In this document: positions 1 through 6,094 of the stretch, piece by piece
How positions within the stretch are numbered: position 1 is the first letter of the stretch
Layout of the letters: each line of letters starts with the position of its first letter
Assembly: GCF_900101755.1 (NCBI RefSeq)
Contig: NZ_FNAE01000011.1
Span: 1-64,000, forward strand
DNA length: 64,000 bases
Direction of reading: 5' to 3'
Source: Ectopseudomonas alcaliphila
GTDB lineage: Bacteria > Pseudomonadota > Gammaproteobacteria > Pseudomonadales > Pseudomonadaceae
The notes under the pieces: generated by a model
Databases searched by the model: none
The model's input: only the letters and a program-made list of their open reading frames with translations
Told to the model about the DNA's origin: nothing
Position numbers and translations under genes: made by a program

Positions 1-242
1 TAGGGCCGCACGTAACGTGGATGCAGCAACTTCACCTGATGGCCGAGCGATTGCGCCAGTCGCCCCCAATAGTGCGCTGTGCCACAGGCTTCCATCACCC
101 ACTCGACCGACTCGGTCTGCTCCTGTATATATCGCCGGAACGCCTCTCGGTTCAGCCGCTTGCGCTGCACCACCTGGCCGGAACGGACACTCTCGGCAAC
201 TTGGTAAACGGACTTGGCCAGATCAACTGCAATTCGCTTCAT
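1..242 (-). CDS. IS110/IS1111-family transposase, N-terminal part (cut by window edge)
   Basis: The reverse strand reads from ATG at 242 off the left edge with no stop, about 80 codons. It begins MKRIAVDLAKSVYQVAE and continues through EWVMEACGTAHYW and LLHPRYVRP, the usual start of an IS110-family DEDD transposase: the first catalytic Asp in 'AVDLAKS', then the 'MEACGTAHYWGR' block. The enzyme would catalyse movement of the element through a recombinase-like mechanism. The C-terminal half with the Ser motif lies outside the window. It points away from the cassette genes and its 5' end lies about 60 bases from an attC-like site, as expected for the IS1111-attC subgroup, which targets integron attC sites. 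Family assignment is firm; the subgroup is inferred from context. Confidence 0.85.
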   Translation of the reverse strand, partial: MKRIAVDLAKSVYQVAESVRSGQVVQRKRLNREAFRRYIQEQTESVEWVMEACGTAHYWGRLAQSLGHQVKLLHPRYVRP

Positions 243-300
243 CACGACACTCCCAATTTCAGTCACCACCGTTCTCGGTATAGAACTGTGGCGCGGAGAG
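1..300 (-). mobile_element. end of an IS110/IS1111-type insertion sequence next to an attC site
   Basis: The transposase start codon is at 242 and the attC-like sequence begins near 304, so the IS end should lie between about 250 and 304. IS1111 elements have short subterminal rather than terminal inverted repeats and make no obvious target duplication, so the exact end cannot be set from this side alone. Confidence 0.5.
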
Positions 301-303
301 AGT

Positions 304-377
304 CCATTACAGCATTCAAATCGTTCGCTTCGCTCTCTGGGACGGGCTAAAGCCCGCCCCTTAACCAAACGTTAGCC
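304..377 (+). repeat. attC-like recombination site (cassette 1, upstream side)
   Basis: The block contains a foldable core (GGGC-TAAA-GCCC with flanking C/G runs near 341-360) and ends in CTTAACCAAACGTTAGCC. This fits the R' box GTTRRRY at 371-377 with AAC upstream, and the layout resembles attC sites of Pseudomonas chromosomal integrons. The left (R'') box, around CATTAC at 304-310, is imperfect, possibly because the insertion sequence abuts it. The first cassette gene begins 8 bases after the R' box, the normal spacing for a cassette. Confidence 0.6.
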
Positions 378-384
378 TGCTCAA

Positions 385-804
385 ATGAATCCAGTAATTG
401 CAAGTGCCTTTGAGGCAATCTGTAAAGAACGAGATGATCGAGAATATGATGAGTCTTTCGACCTAGTACGCAAGGTGGCAGAGACTTTTGGCGAGCTAAA
501 TCTTGCGGAACGGCTTTACAGTGAGATCCCTAGGAATGTCCCATTCGAGTTGGTCGCAGAACTATTCAATCTTCTTGCTTGGCAAACTGAGGACAATGGC
601 TCAGCGATAGCCAGAACGGCAGAGCGCTGGCTAAGAGAGAGTTCAGATACGCGTAAGCTTTTAATTGCTCTTAATCTAGATATATTTCCATTTGCTGACC
701 CTAGAGAAATGGAATCGGTGTTATCTAGAGTTGCAAGCTCCAAGCCTCGTGTGGCCATATACTGCAAAAAGCTGATCGAAGCTAGAAAAGTGATGAGCGT
801 ATAG
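385..804 (+). CDS. hypothetical protein, integron-cassette type
   Basis: This ORF of 139 residues starts 8 bases after an attC-like R' box and is followed at 804-810 by GGCTAAC, the left box of a second attC-like site, so the gene fills a cassette exactly. The protein is acidic and mostly helical with no signal peptide or membrane segment (starts MNPVIASAFEAICKERDDRE). I do not recognise the family. Helical proteins of this size in cassettes are often immunity- or antitoxin-like, but nothing here shows that. Base composition is clearly less GC-rich than the chromosome to the right, which supports acquisition. Confidence 0.75.
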   Translation: MNPVIASAFEAICKERDDREYDESFDLVRKVAETFGELNLAERLYSEIPRNVPFELVAELFNLLAWQTEDNGSAIARTAERWLRESSDTRKLLIALNLDIFPFADPREMESVLSRVASSKPRVAIYCKKLIEARKVMSV

Positions 805-920
805 GCTAACAACTGGTATATCCAGAAAAGGGGACAGATTTATTTTCGGGCACCAGTGATGCGGGTCAATAAATAAATTCACCCCCTTTTTCCCTCTTTC
901 TCCCTAACCAAACGCTATGT
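804..920 (+). repeat. attC-like site split by a short inverted-repeat element
   Basis: The left box GGCTAACAACT at 804-814 overlaps the end of the preceding gene. The right part CCCTAACCAAACGCTATG ends near 920, 18 bases before the next gene. Between them lies the 830-900 repeat element. I read this as an attC stem invaded by the element; the right box GCTATGT is a weak match to GTTRRRY. Confidence 0.45.
830..900. repeat. short inverted-repeat element, copy 1 (GGGGACAGATTTATTT family)
   Basis: The first 49 bases (830-878) match the copy at 2884 with one difference (t/c at the 31st base). The left arm is GGGGACAGATTTATTT. The right arm, AAATAAAT followed by tcacccc, is decayed relative to copy 2. 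Elements with these arms are common dispersed palindromes in gammaproteobacteria, often near REP-associated (Y1) transposases, but no such transposase is in this window. Confidence 0.7.
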
Positions 921-937
921 GCCCACGGAGTTAAAGC

Positions 938-1369
938 ATGAGTTACGACTTAATGGTATTTGAGCCGACGGCGGCGCCAAAAGAAAGAAAAGATTTTATG
1001 GTGTGGTATGCCAAACAAACCGAGTGGGCAGAAGATCATTCGTACCAAGATCACGAAGTATCGACTGAGGGACTGCAAGCGTGGTTCAAAGAAATGATCG
1101 AGCATTTCCCTCCAATGAATGGTCCGTTTGCTTCTGAGGATGATGACAACCCCAAAGTAACTGACCATTGCATAGGCAAGCACGTAATATATTCGGCATT
1201 TTCTTGGTCGGTAGCCGAAGAGGCTTATTTAAAAATGCGGGAGTTAGCCATAAAGCACTCCGTAGGCTTTTTCGACGTAAGCGCAGACAATGGAGAAATA
1301 TTATTTCCAAACTCACCGGTCAAAATTGCAAAAGTAAAACCGTGGTGGAAATTTTGGAAAAGCACATAA
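938..1369 (+). CDS. conserved hypothetical protein (MSYDLMVFEP family), cassette type
   Basis: This 143-residue soluble protein starts MSYDLMVFEPTAAPKERK, followed by an aromatic-rich middle (WYAKQTEWAEDHSY, EMIEHFPPMNGP) and a tryptophan-rich tail (KPWWKFWKS). I recognise the N-terminus as typical of a widespread uncharacterised family; no function is known to me. The gene lies between two attC-like sequences in the same orientation as its neighbours, so it is probably a gene cassette. No signal peptide or membrane segment is seen. The stop codon TAA at 1367-1369 is embedded in the left box of the following attC-like site (ACATAAC), a common cassette feature. Confidence 0.8.
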   Translation: MSYDLMVFEPTAAPKERKDFMVWYAKQTEWAEDHSYQDHEVSTEGLQAWFKEMIEHFPPMNGPFASEDDDNPKVTDHCIGKHVIYSAFSWSVAEEAYLKMRELAIKHSVGFFDVSADNGEILFPNSPVKIAKVKPWWKFWKST

Positions 1370-1438
1370 CAAGTCAACTAATTTCGCGCCCACGACGCCG
1401 GACGTAGCAAAGCTGTGCTGGTTATTGAGGCGCTAGGG
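1364..1438 (+). repeat. attC-like recombination site
   Basis: The left box ACATAACAAGTC starts at 1364 and the right end is GGTTATTGAGGCGCTAGG. The right box GCTAGGG at 1432-1438 differs by one base from GTTAGGG. The interior is GC-rich (GCGCCCACGACGCCGG) and could fold. The total of about 75 bases is a normal attC length. The next gene starts 12 bases later. Confidence 0.55.
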
Positions 1439-1449
1439 ACGCACAGCAC

Positions 1450-2010
1450 ATGCACAGACAAAAAACATCTTCCCCTGCAATTTTTTTATTATTTTTGATT
1501 TGTACAAGCTGCACTTCTTACGAAATCAGCCCACAGATAGATAACAACACTCCCGTCGCAACAGGGCAAGAAATCTCTAACTTCACTTACAGCATTACGT
1601 CACCTTGGGAAAACACCCGTTTCGGCAAGAGTGCTTACGAGGCAACGACGCTAATACTTCCAAGAGCAAAAGACATTAGCAATACAGCAACGACAATGCC
1701 GGATCAGACGTTAGAAATCATAATACTAGAGCGTTCATCAGGCGGTGCCTGTACACAAGAGTACCTGACCGGACTTTCTTTAGGCCTGATACCAAGCACC
1801 TGTAAGCGCCACGAAATATATAAATTCAGCTTTGTCTTAGCCAATAGCGGCAGCATATGCTCGCATGAAACCTACTCCGTCAACTCCAAGACTTTCTCAC
1901 ACATACTGGCTTTGCCTTCTAGAGTATTCAACAGTGGTGACACCCCGCTAACGCTATACAAATCAGCACTGAAGAGCTTCATCAAAAATGGCAAATGTGA
2001 AAGCCTCTAA
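1450..2010 (+). CDS. putative lipoprotein of unknown function, cassette type
   Basis: This 186-residue protein has an N-terminal export signal: basic MHRQK, hydrophobic IFLLFLI, then cysteines in LICTSCTSYE. One of these could be the lipidated Cys, although the lipobox is not canonical. The mature part is rich in Ser/Thr and has several further cysteines (GGACTQEY, STCKRHE, GSICSHE), suggesting disulfides in the periplasm. No known domain is recognised. It follows an attC-like site by 12 bases and has the AT-richer composition of the cassette region. TAA at 2008-2010 is followed by TCTAACAACT-like sequence, a weaker candidate for another attC. Confidence 0.65.
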   Translation: MHRQKTSSPAIFLLFLICTSCTSYEISPQIDNNTPVATGQEISNFTYSITSPWENTRFGKSAYEATTLILPRAKDISNTATTMPDQTLEIIILERSSGGACTQEYLTGLSLGLIPSTCKRHEIYKFSFVLANSGSICSHETYSVNSKTFSHILALPSRVFNSGDTPLTLYKSALKSFIKNGKCESL

Positions 2011-2075
2011 CAACTAAACACACAACAAAGGTAACAAGTTTACTTACAGCACAACATCGTTAACCAACGATTAAA
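2004..2075 (+). repeat. degenerate attC-like sequence (weak)
   Basis: CCTCTAACAACT overlaps the end of the preceding gene and GTTAACCAACGATTAAA lies near 2059-2075, about the right distance apart. The right box GATTAAA fits GTTRRRY poorly and no strong stem is evident. It is listed because its position between two same-strand orphan genes is where an attC is expected. Confidence 0.25.
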
Positions 2076-2118
2076 TCTGTCCAACTTTCTTCGCAACCAA
2101 GATAAAAGCACATCCCAC

Positions 2119-2850
2119 ATGAAGAAAATCCAAACAAACACCATAATCCTGCTGGCAGCTCTGTCGGCGTGCAAGTCTATACCGCCAGAGAGCAGTGATT
2201 ACCTAGAAGCCAAACGTCATCTTGAATCAGCCCAATTAAGCATAGAGCAATTGGACGCCCTCACCTCGCCGCACATACCAACGCCAGATAAAAAAGAGCT
2301 TATGAGTAATTTCTTGAAGGAAACTCATAATGCCATACCAGCACTGGAAAGACTGGCATCAAAAAACAATGCATGGGCCCAGTACAGACTCGGCCTGGCA
2401 CTTACAGTACCATTTACGCCCCCAGAAGAGCGAAATCGATCCTGCCCTCTTTTCAAGAAAAGTGCGAACCAAGGGTATTTACCTGCGATTTATGCCCTAG
2501 CAGGGATGTGCTCTAAAGAGATCACACAAGCGCAACTCACCATGCTACTAGAGCAGTCGCTCAACGATTCCGAAAAATTTAATACATACTACCCTGCCCC
2601 TGCAATAATATATCGGCGATGCCATAAAAATATGCCATATGCGCTGGCAATGCCCAACCTTACGAGAAGTGCTTTTGAGGCAGAGGCCTATTTCGATCTA
2701 AGCATGGCAATGCCAGCCGCCAAGACACCTGAGCAGCGAGAAAAAAGACTTGCTTACCTTGAAGCAGCAAAAGATCGTGACTGCCCCGCAGCTCAACGTC
2801 ACATAGATAACCTGCCGCCCCTTAAGAACCCAATTGAGACGAAAAAATAG
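2119..2850 (+). CDS. putative lipoprotein with Sel1-like repeats
   Basis: The 243-residue protein has an N-terminal signal and lipobox (IILLAALSAC, lipidation predicted at Cys18), so it should be a membrane-anchored periplasmic protein. The middle contains Sel1/TPR-like helices: 'NAWAQYRLGLAL', then 'SANQGYLPAIYALAGMC' and the C-terminal 'YLEAAKDRDCPAAQRHI'. These repeats usually mediate protein-protein contact. No catalytic motif is visible. The gene is in line with the other cassette genes and AT-richer than the chromosome. The end of the cassette is replaced by copy 2 of the inverted-repeat element, 33 bases after the stop. Confidence 0.7.
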   Translation: MKKIQTNTIILLAALSACKSIPPESSDYLEAKRHLESAQLSIEQLDALTSPHIPTPDKKELMSNFLKETHNAIPALERLASKNNAWAQYRLGLALTVPFTPPEERNRSCPLFKKSANQGYLPAIYALAGMCSKEITQAQLTMLLEQSLNDSEKFNTYYPAPAIIYRRCHKNMPYALAMPNLTRSAFEAEAYFDLSMAMPAAKTPEQREKRLAYLEAAKDRDCPAAQRHIDNLPPLKNPIETKK

Positions 2851-2883
2851 TAAAAATAAACGGGATAGGATAAGTAAGGATAA

Positions 2884-2954
2884 GGGGACAGATTTATTTT
2901 CGGGCACCAGTGACGCGGGTCAATAAATAAATCTGTCCTCTTTCCCCTTTCCCC
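2884..2954. repeat. short inverted-repeat element, copy 2
   Basis: This is the more intact copy: left arm GGGGACAGATTTATTT and right arm AAATAAATCTGTCCTC pair with one mismatch around a 25-base centre. It has the same orientation as copy 1. Its right edge (about 2954) is the exact point where recognisable ABC ATPase sequence begins, so it probably marks an insertion or recombination junction. Confidence 0.75.
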
Positions 2955-3032
2955 GAGGTAGGAGGCTTCGTCGAGGTCATGGGTGACCAGCAGCACGGCG
3001 ATCTCATAGTGGGCGGCCAGTTCCACCACCAG
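2955..3032 (-). pseudogene. fragment of an ABC transporter ATP-binding protein
   Basis: The reverse strand encodes LVVELAAHYEIAVLLV then THDLDEASYLG. This is the segment after Walker B with the H-loop His, in the form typical of nitrate/sulfonate/taurine importer ATPases (LLVTHDxDEAxYL). Only about 26 codons survive. The sequence stops at the inverted-repeat element on one side and runs into the LysR stop codon on the other. It has no Walker A or signature motif and is not functional. Confidence 0.7.
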
Positions 3033-3034
3033 AT

Positions 3035-3904
3035 TTATAGCCTTTTAAACTCATTCTGCAGCAACTCAGCAAATACATCCTTGGCTCGATGAAAGCCTAC
3101 ATGCTTGTTCCATACGAAATAATTCTGCACAGGCGATAACTGGCTAAAGGTATAGCCACTGATATTCCCAATTTTCTTGAACTGTTCGAAAACCCCTACA
3201 GGTACTAGGGAAACGCCTGCCCCGGCACTGACGCAACCGAGGATGGTTCCATAACTGGCGATGCTGGTGATGGCAGCCGATACGTGGTGCTCATTCAGCC
3301 ATCCTTCAAGTGCACGTCGATATGGGCACCCCTCAGGCCACATGAATATGTTCATCTGCTCCAAATCCTGTGGTGCACGTATTGCACCGACAGAGGGAGA
3401 TGCAATCATGACCAGCGGTTCCTTATAGACCTCTACCTGAGCAATATCTGGATGTGTTGTATTGACTGCGATGATTGCACCATCCAGGTTATGCCCTACC
3501 ACATCATTTATTAATTGAGACCATGTCCCAGTGCTGAATTGCATCTGCACATCGGGATAAAGATGATGGTACTTGGATAATAAAATCGGTAATCGCCCTG
3601 TGGCTGCGGACTCGATAGCACCGATCTTCAGCACACCAGAGGGCACTGCATCCGGGGCGAGTGCTCTTTTGGCTTCCTGACACACAGCCAGAATCTTATT
3701 AGCATAGCCGAGAAACAACTCGCCCGAGGGACTGATGACAAGCCCTCGGCCTTTGCGAATGAACAGCGCCACCCCCAACTCCTGCTCAAGGAGTTTGAGT
3801 CGATTCGTTATATTGGATGGAACACAGTGCAGCACTCTAGCGGCCTGTACGATGCTGCCATGGTCGGCAACCACCTTGAACATTTTCAGCTGTGACAATT
3901 CCAT
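3035..3904 (-). CDS. LysR-family transcriptional regulator
   Basis: This regulator of 289 residues starts at ATG 3904 (MELSQLKMFKVVADHGS); a GTG start at 3919 would add five residues. The N-terminal winged helix-turn-helix (about residues 1-60: SIVQAARVLHCVPSNITNRLKLLEQELG) is typical of the LysR family and is followed by the linker helix and a two-lobed effector-binding domain with GVLKIGAIES at its start. It is transcribed away from the diiron-oxidase-like gene, with 150 bases between the starts, and probably controls that gene and the exporter after it. A 13-base inverted repeat of T-N11-A form lies at 3938-3950. The effector is unknown. Confidence 0.92.
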   Translation of the reverse strand: MELSQLKMFKVVADHGSIVQAARVLHCVPSNITNRLKLLEQELGVALFIRKGRGLVISPSGELFLGYANKILAVCQEAKRALAPDAVPSGVLKIGAIESAATGRLPILLSKYHHLYPDVQMQFSTGTWSQLINDVVGHNLDGAIIAVNTTHPDIAQVEVYKEPLVMIASPSVGAIRAPQDLEQMNIFMWPEGCPYRRALEGWLNEHHVSAAITSIASYGTILGCVSAGAGVSLVPVGVFEQFKKIGNISGYTFSQLSPVQNYFVWNKHVGFHRAKDVFAELLQNEFKRL

Positions 3905-3937
3905 TGCAACACCGCTCACTAAAAGTGAATAGACAAC

Positions 3938-3950
3938 TAACTATAAGTTA
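3938..3950. promoter_or_regulatory. candidate LysR-type operator
   Basis: TAACT-ATA-AGTTA is a perfect inverted repeat with three-base spacing that satisfies the T-N11-A rule for LysR boxes. It lies 34 bases upstream of the LysR start, in the divergent promoter region shared with the gene at 4055. Confidence 0.5.
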
Positions 3951-4054
3951 CTTGTTCAGTGCATTCAATCAACTTAGCGTTATCGGGCCAACTCGGCTGC
4001 ATTGAGCAACCACCGCATTTAATTAGTGACTCCTTTAAGGATAAAGGTAAAACG

Positions 4055-5032
4055 ATGACCTCCACTCTACTGAAAAATCATTTTTCGGCAATTCACCAGC
4101 ACATGTCCATGCAGCAACTGGGCGAAACGTTCATCGAGGCTCTACCCCAAAATATTGCCGCATTGAAGATACCTGGCCGCCTGATCACCAGCGACTCTCG
4201 CAGGGCTCCCATTCCAGCTTATGTCGAGCATGTTCCCAGCATTCAGCTGGTCATGCACGAAGTTCTCTGCCATGACACGACCCAGGAAGCCCAATCTTGG
4301 GCAGAGCAATGTTTCCATGCGTTTCTGGCCAAGCAGGAAGCGGATGATGGCGTTCTGAGATTTTTCAACGGCTGGAATGAGACCCACAAGACAACCAGTT
4401 TGGTATCCGCAAAGATCATCATGCGCCTGGCGGCAGATGCCGTCTCGATCCCTACCGAAAGGCATCTTGGCTATAGCAATGTGATGGCGCACATGCATGA
4501 AGTCGCGAAAGATGACTTCGGACTTGGCCATGAAGGGCACGATGGCATGTATGACTACATGACCGATGCCTTCAACGCCTCTCGTTGGAAAGAAGCCCCC
4601 TTCATCGTAAGCGAGTGCAATGAATTCTCCGAATTTCTTTACAACGTGGGTGTAGCGGGACACAAGTTCCCCATGGACACAACCGAGCACAAGCAGTCCA
4701 TATTGAACGCCATGATGACATCCATCGCTTCGGAGCTATGGAATGGCCGGGAGTACAACTTCATTGCGCAATATGTCGAAGAAAAACTCCTCTCCTACAC
4801 CCCCTCCCTGAGTGCCGATAACCGTGCCTTGCGCAATGCCAAAGGCTATGTCATGGGGCACTCTGGCGAGGTCGAGAACAGGCACGGCCTGCATGCATTA
4901 GCTGCAGCGCAGGCCTATAGTCGCAACACCGCTATCGCATTCGACATTACCAAACTCAAGGAAGTAATGCTGGATTACAACCAACGAGTGGGCAATGCCT
5001 TCCATGGACTTCACCGTGCGCTAACCGCATGA
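4055..5032 (+). CDS. putative haem-oxygenase-like diiron oxidase (HDO)-type protein
   Basis: This cytosolic protein of 325 residues has no signal peptide. The start at 4055 follows AAAGGT. I do not recognise a named family, but two segments look like the metal-binding helices of haem-oxygenase-like diiron enzymes (UndA, BesC, CADD, SznF core): AKDDFGLGHEGHDGMYDYM (151-169), resembling DExGxG...H, and GHSGEVENRHGLHALAAAQ (268-286), resembling the last helix with an acidic residue three before His. Glu187/Glu190/Glu193 in SECNEFSEF lie between them. The enzyme would use O2 and iron on an unknown substrate. It is followed by a TauE/SafE exporter and divergent from a LysR gene. The fold is inferred from motifs only; length exceeds the usual 230-260. 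Confidence 0.5.
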   Translation: MTSTLLKNHFSAIHQHMSMQQLGETFIEALPQNIAALKIPGRLITSDSRRAPIPAYVEHVPSIQLVMHEVLCHDTTQEAQSWAEQCFHAFLAKQEADDGVLRFFNGWNETHKTTSLVSAKIIMRLAADAVSIPTERHLGYSNVMAHMHEVAKDDFGLGHEGHDGMYDYMTDAFNASRWKEAPFIVSECNEFSEFLYNVGVAGHKFPMDTTEHKQSILNAMMTSIASELWNGREYNFIAQYVEEKLLSYTPSLSADNRALRNAKGYVMGHSGEVENRHGLHALAAAQAYSRNTAIAFDITKLKEVMLDYNQRVGNAFHGLHRALTA

Positions 5033-5054
5033 CGACATCCGTTTAAATACGCGC

Positions 5055-5092
5055 GTGGGTATTCCGTTTCGCCCTGCAAGCGAAATACCCAC
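5055..5092. other. hairpin between the oxidase-like gene and the exporter gene
   Basis: GTGGGTA and TTTCGC on the left pair with GCGAAA and TACCCAC on the right around a seven-base loop, with a five-base bulge on the left arm. There is no U tract, so it may be an attenuating or stabilising structure rather than a terminator. Confidence 0.45.
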
Positions 5093-5160
5093 ACCCTTAC
5101 CTGTAAATGGATAGCCCTGTATGTCACCGCCCCTAATATCCCCAAACTGGGAAATGCATG

Positions 5161-5928
5161 ATGAGTTTTGAGTACGCCATTGTTGCACTCGGTTTCTTTG
5201 CGTTCTGCGGTGGATTGATTGATGCGGCAGTTGGCGGCGGCGGCCTTGTGCAAGTGCCTGCACTTTTGCATGCATTACCGCAACATAGTTTGGCTACCGT
5301 GTTCGGCACAAACAAACTGGCGGTATTACTGGGAAATATTTCGTCTATCTCGGGTTACCTGAGAAGAATAAATATCGTCTGGACGCTCATGCTACCCACG
5401 ATGATCTCTGCCTTCGTATTTTCTTTCTTGGGTGCTCTTTCGGTATCACTCATTCCCAAGACGCTCATGGAATATGCCGTCTTTGTGCTCCTGATCGCCA
5501 TGGCCGTCCACACCTTTATCAGGAAGGACTTTGGGCAACACCAAGGCAACCAGCAACATGGCAGGCGAGAAGTTCTGCTCGGCATATTCTTCGGTGCACT
5601 ACTCGGTTTCTACGATGGCGTATTCGGCCCCGGCAGTGGCAGCCTCTTGCTTTTCGTATTCGTCAGGTTTTTCGGTTTTGATTTCCTGAACGCTTCGGCT
5701 TCCGCCAAGCTCATCAACTTGGGGACGTTCAGCGCGGCGCTGCTGTTCTTCGCGCCATCAGGCAATGTGTTATGGCTGGCAGGTGGCATCGTAGGCCTGT
5801 GCAATATCGCTGGGTCTCTGACAGGCGTTTTCCTGGCACTGCGTTATGGAAGCGGATTCATCCGTATCTTTTTCCTGATTTTGCTGTTGTTTCTGATCGG
5901 CAGAATGGGGCTGTCCCTATTTTTCTGA
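5161..5928 (+). CDS. TauE/SafE (TSUP) family membrane exporter
   Basis: The protein of 255 residues (256 if the ATG at 5158 is used) has about eight hydrophobic segments. The N-terminus contains the family signature GGLIDAAVGGGGLVQVPALL followed by the conserved GTNKLA, and the second half repeats it (GFYDGVFGPGSGSLLLF). TSUP proteins move sulfite, sulfonates or small organic acids across the inner membrane. The gene lies 128 bases after the oxidase-like gene on the same strand and is probably co-regulated by the divergent LysR protein, so it may export a product or substrate of that enzyme. A stem-loop pair follows at 5970-6018. Confidence 0.88.
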   Translation: MSFEYAIVALGFFAFCGGLIDAAVGGGGLVQVPALLHALPQHSLATVFGTNKLAVLLGNISSISGYLRRINIVWTLMLPTMISAFVFSFLGALSVSLIPKTLMEYAVFVLLIAMAVHTFIRKDFGQHQGNQQHGRREVLLGIFFGALLGFYDGVFGPGSGSLLLFVFVRFFGFDFLNASASAKLINLGTFSAALLFFAPSGNVLWLAGGIVGLCNIAGSLTGVFLALRYGSGFIRIFFLILLLFLIGRMGLSLFF

Positions 5929-5969
5929 TCATTCAAACCTCCTGAAGGGCATCGCTATCCAACCAGGTC

Positions 5970-6018
5970 GATGGACCTTCAAGATTGAAGGTTCATCGCA
6001 GTGAAACTATCAGTTTCA
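5970..6018. terminator. tandem hairpins after the TSUP gene
   Basis: GATGGACCTTCA and TGAAGGTTCATC (5970-5997) pair over 12 positions with one G-U, around a four-base loop. They are followed directly by TGAAACT-ATC-AGTTTCA (6002-6018). The hairpins are strong but without a U run; a termination or 3'-end role is inferred. Confidence 0.45.
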
Positions 6019-6056
6019 TGCCCACCATTCCCTCGATGCTCCGAACAGACAAAGCA

Positions 6057-6080
6057 CCCGGATTTCATCCGGGCTACGCC
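6057..6080. repeat. REP-like palindrome (CCCGGATT...ATCCGGGCTACG family)
   Basis: A single copy of the half-palindrome that occurs in pairs at 9306-9365 and 19098-19159, located just after the stop codon of the MFS gene at 6095. Confidence 0.6.
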
Positions 6081-6094
6081 TTGAAACGGAGGCG

